Shown: positions 33,930 through 34,949 of the stretch, piece by piece
How the letters are laid out: each line of letters begins with the position of its first letter
Numbering within the stretch: the first letter of the stretch is position 1
Assembly (NCBI RefSeq): GCF_000691865.1
Contig: NZ_JMIO01000029.1
Span: forward strand, 1 to 34,949
Reading direction: 5' to 3'
Length of the DNA: 34,949 nucleotides
DNA from: Methanoculleus sp. MH98A
GTDB taxonomy: Archaea; Halobacteriota; Methanomicrobia; Methanomicrobiales; Methanoculleaceae
Translations under genes and position numbers: made by a program
The notes under the pieces: model-generated
The model's database searches: none
What the model saw: only the letters and a program-made list of their open reading frames with translations
What the model was told of the DNA's origin: nothing

Positions 33930-34490
33930 TTAATATCGAGGATAGGAAGGCCTAGAAGCCATCCCAAACAAAGGTTCTGCAATAGCCTCGACGGCCGTGC
34001 GCCGGAACTCAATCTTCGCGGACACTTTGGCAGCATTTTCCGCCGAGTATTCGGCCATTCCCTTCCCGATCTTCGAGATGTACCGTGCTCCGTCACCGCC
34101 CGTGGGAACCAGCCCGGCGAGGCAGACGAGCGCCATCTGCCTGTCCCCCTGGGAGATGTACACCCCGGCGTCCCGGATGTCGCCGACAAAGACGATTCCG
34201 CTCAATGAGGAGCCGATCAGGTAGTAGACGTTGTCGTGGTTCTCCTCGGCGTAGGCACCCAGGGTGAAGCCGAGGACCAGTTCGGCCGCTGCGCGCCCGG
34301 CGCTGTACTCGTATGTGTCGGCATCAAGCGGTTCGCCGTCTTTGCCGTCGATCCAGCCGGAGCCACGCTGCGCGAGGTCATGGTAAGCAGGGCGTAGCTG
34401 CTCTTGAGGATGTCGACCCGGTGAAAGCCGACGGGGATGCCCAAAAAGGTCTCTGAGAGTCAGCAGTTCCTGCTGGATACAAGTTATGAT
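33930..34490 (-). pseudogene. Polymorphic-toxin-like 'pre-toxin' domain gene, two frameshifts, no clear start
   Basis: The largest intact part (33930 to about 34377) contains AAELVLGFTLGAYAEENH, YYLIGSSLSGIVFVGDIRDA and ALVCLAGLVPTGGDGARYIS. The pattern hydrophobic-VGDIRDA, then a short charged turn, then LAGLVP-GGDGA matches the pre-toxin linker that precedes C-terminal toxins in polymorphic toxin proteins. Upstream, the frame changes near 34381, where one C is missing (ACCATGAC for ACCCATGAC). An extra T near 34444 (CTTTTTGGG) breaks it again before QQELLTLRDL. No toxin domain follows: the protein ends about 45 residues later with FGMASRPSYPRY. I infer a decayed or truncated toxin-type gene. 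Confidence 0.55.
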
Positions 34491-34525
34491 GAAAATCGTA
34501 CAAAAAAGAAATACCGGGGTAAAGT

Positions 34526-34949
34526 CTACTCAATTCCCCGGAGGTCTACACGGCCGTAAGCGTGAACGTAGTCTCCTACATCGAGTTGGAGGTAGGAATT
34601 TTTTTTATCAATGTCAATTAGCATCCTTCCAGCTTCAAAATCGACGATGGCACCGTGCCATCGTTCAGCTCTTTTAGGGTCATCTGGAATGATGATCTCT
34701 TCTATGCAGCCATTGATGTCGAGGTCAGGTCCGGCGTAATCTCCTTGAAGGTCTAATGGTGCATCTACACTTTTCTCAGCGGCCTCCATTTTTTCCAGAG
34801 ATGATACTAACATGGCCAAGATGACTTCTCTAATCCCCCCAATCATATCAGGGGTACAGAGCATATGACCTTCGAAGGCACCATCAAAGACGTATGCCTT
34901 TTGCCCGCTAGCAAATTCGATAAGAACAAGCTGTGTGTAGACGCTATCT
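34526..34949 (-). CDS. Unrecognised protein, C-terminal 140 residues (start outside window)
   Basis: The frame is open to the window edge, upstream of the ATG at 34864, so only the C-terminal 140 residues are seen. The visible part begins with a strand pattern (YTQLVLIEFASGQKAYVFDG), then an amphipathic helix (IREVILAMLVSSLEKMEAAE). The C-terminal beta region reads GCIEEIIIPDD, GAIVDFEAGRMLIDID and LDVGDYVHAYGRVDLRG, and could be an OB-type barrel. Base composition is clearly AT-richer than the rest of the window, suggesting transfer. It lies upstream of the toxin-like gene on the same strand; no family recognised. Confidence 0.6.
   Translation of the reverse strand, partial: DSVYTQLVLIEFASGQKAYVFDGAFEGHMLCTPDMIGGIREVILAMLVSSLEKMEAAEKSVDAPLDLQGDYAGPDLDINGCIEEIIIPDDPKRAERWHGAIVDFEAGRMLIDIDKKNSYLQLDVGDYVHAYGRVDLRGIE

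Noticed and set aside
1-34949. CRISPR arrays, tRNA/rRNA genes, insertion sequences
   Set aside because: No evenly spaced direct repeats, no cloverleaf or rRNA-like stretch and no transposase motif were seen by eye; a dedicated scan was not possible.

Overview
The window looks like the chromosome of a GC-rich methanogenic archaeon of the Methanomicrobiales, most likely Methanoculleus or a close relative. This is inferred from archaeal-only genes (L21e, L31e, L39e, L18Ae, S19e, SRP54, RpoF, Pus10, TrmY, aIF6, prefoldin alpha, PDCD5), BRE/TATA-type promoters with very short leaders, T-tract terminators, and bacterial-type genes typical of this lineage (mutS/mutL, xseA/xseB, hsp20, PAS histidine kinase). 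No tRNA, rRNA, CRISPR array or insertion sequence was found.

Layout. (1) 1-428: tail of a secreted protein. (2) 472-3326, minus strand: leuC-leuD-leuB. (3) 3473-7845, plus strand: mutS-mutL, translationally coupled. (4) 7846-8311: AT-richer gap with a possible gene relic. (5) 8312-9809, minus strand: two exported proteins, one PsbP-like and one an ATPase-less Lon (S16) protease. (6) 10112-13130, plus strand: an iron/cobalamin-type ABC importer preceded by a perfect inverted repeat. (7) 13271-23850, minus strand: a nearly continuous 19-gene block for translation, ribosome biogenesis and protein targeting (rnp4, yhbY, S19e, PDCD5, PP-loop ATPase, L39e, L31e, aIF6, L18Ae, prefoldin alpha, ftsY, srp54, trmY, pus10, L21e, rpoF, DUF655, rsmA, hemK-like). 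(8) 23922-25846, minus strand: purN and a CNNM/CorC-type membrane protein. (9) 25942-26765, minus strand: a TIM-barrel isomerase, back to back with xseA-xseB. (10) 28195-30730, minus strand: PAS histidine kinase and DUF371. (11) 30763-33863: HVO_0476-type zinc protein, thioredoxin, membrane FKBP-like protein, Hsp20 and a CBS-ParB/Srx protein, a possible protein-quality neighbourhood. (12) 33930-34949, minus strand: remains of a polymorphic-toxin-like 'pre-toxin' gene and an unrecognised partial gene.

How genes work together. Pus10 (makes pseudouridine 54 in tRNA) directly follows TrmY (methylates it to m1-pseudouridine 54), and both sit beside SRP54/FtsY. MutS and MutL form a mismatch-repair pair; MutL carries the endonuclease motifs, and exonuclease VII is encoded 19 kb away. 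LeuCDB can convert 2-isopropylmalate to 2-oxoisocaproate or act in the related coenzyme B chain-elongation pathway.

Quality caution. Four otherwise conserved genes (hemK-like, isomerase, xseA, histidine kinase) are each broken by loss of a single C/G. The toxin-like gene has a similar loss plus one extra T. This looks more like sequencing error than biology. The most interesting candidates are the toxin-like locus at the right edge, the strong hairpin plus palindrome in the hsp20 leader, the CBS-ParB/Srx fusion, the unassigned PP-loop ATPase in the ribosomal cluster, and the operator-like repeats before the ABC importer.
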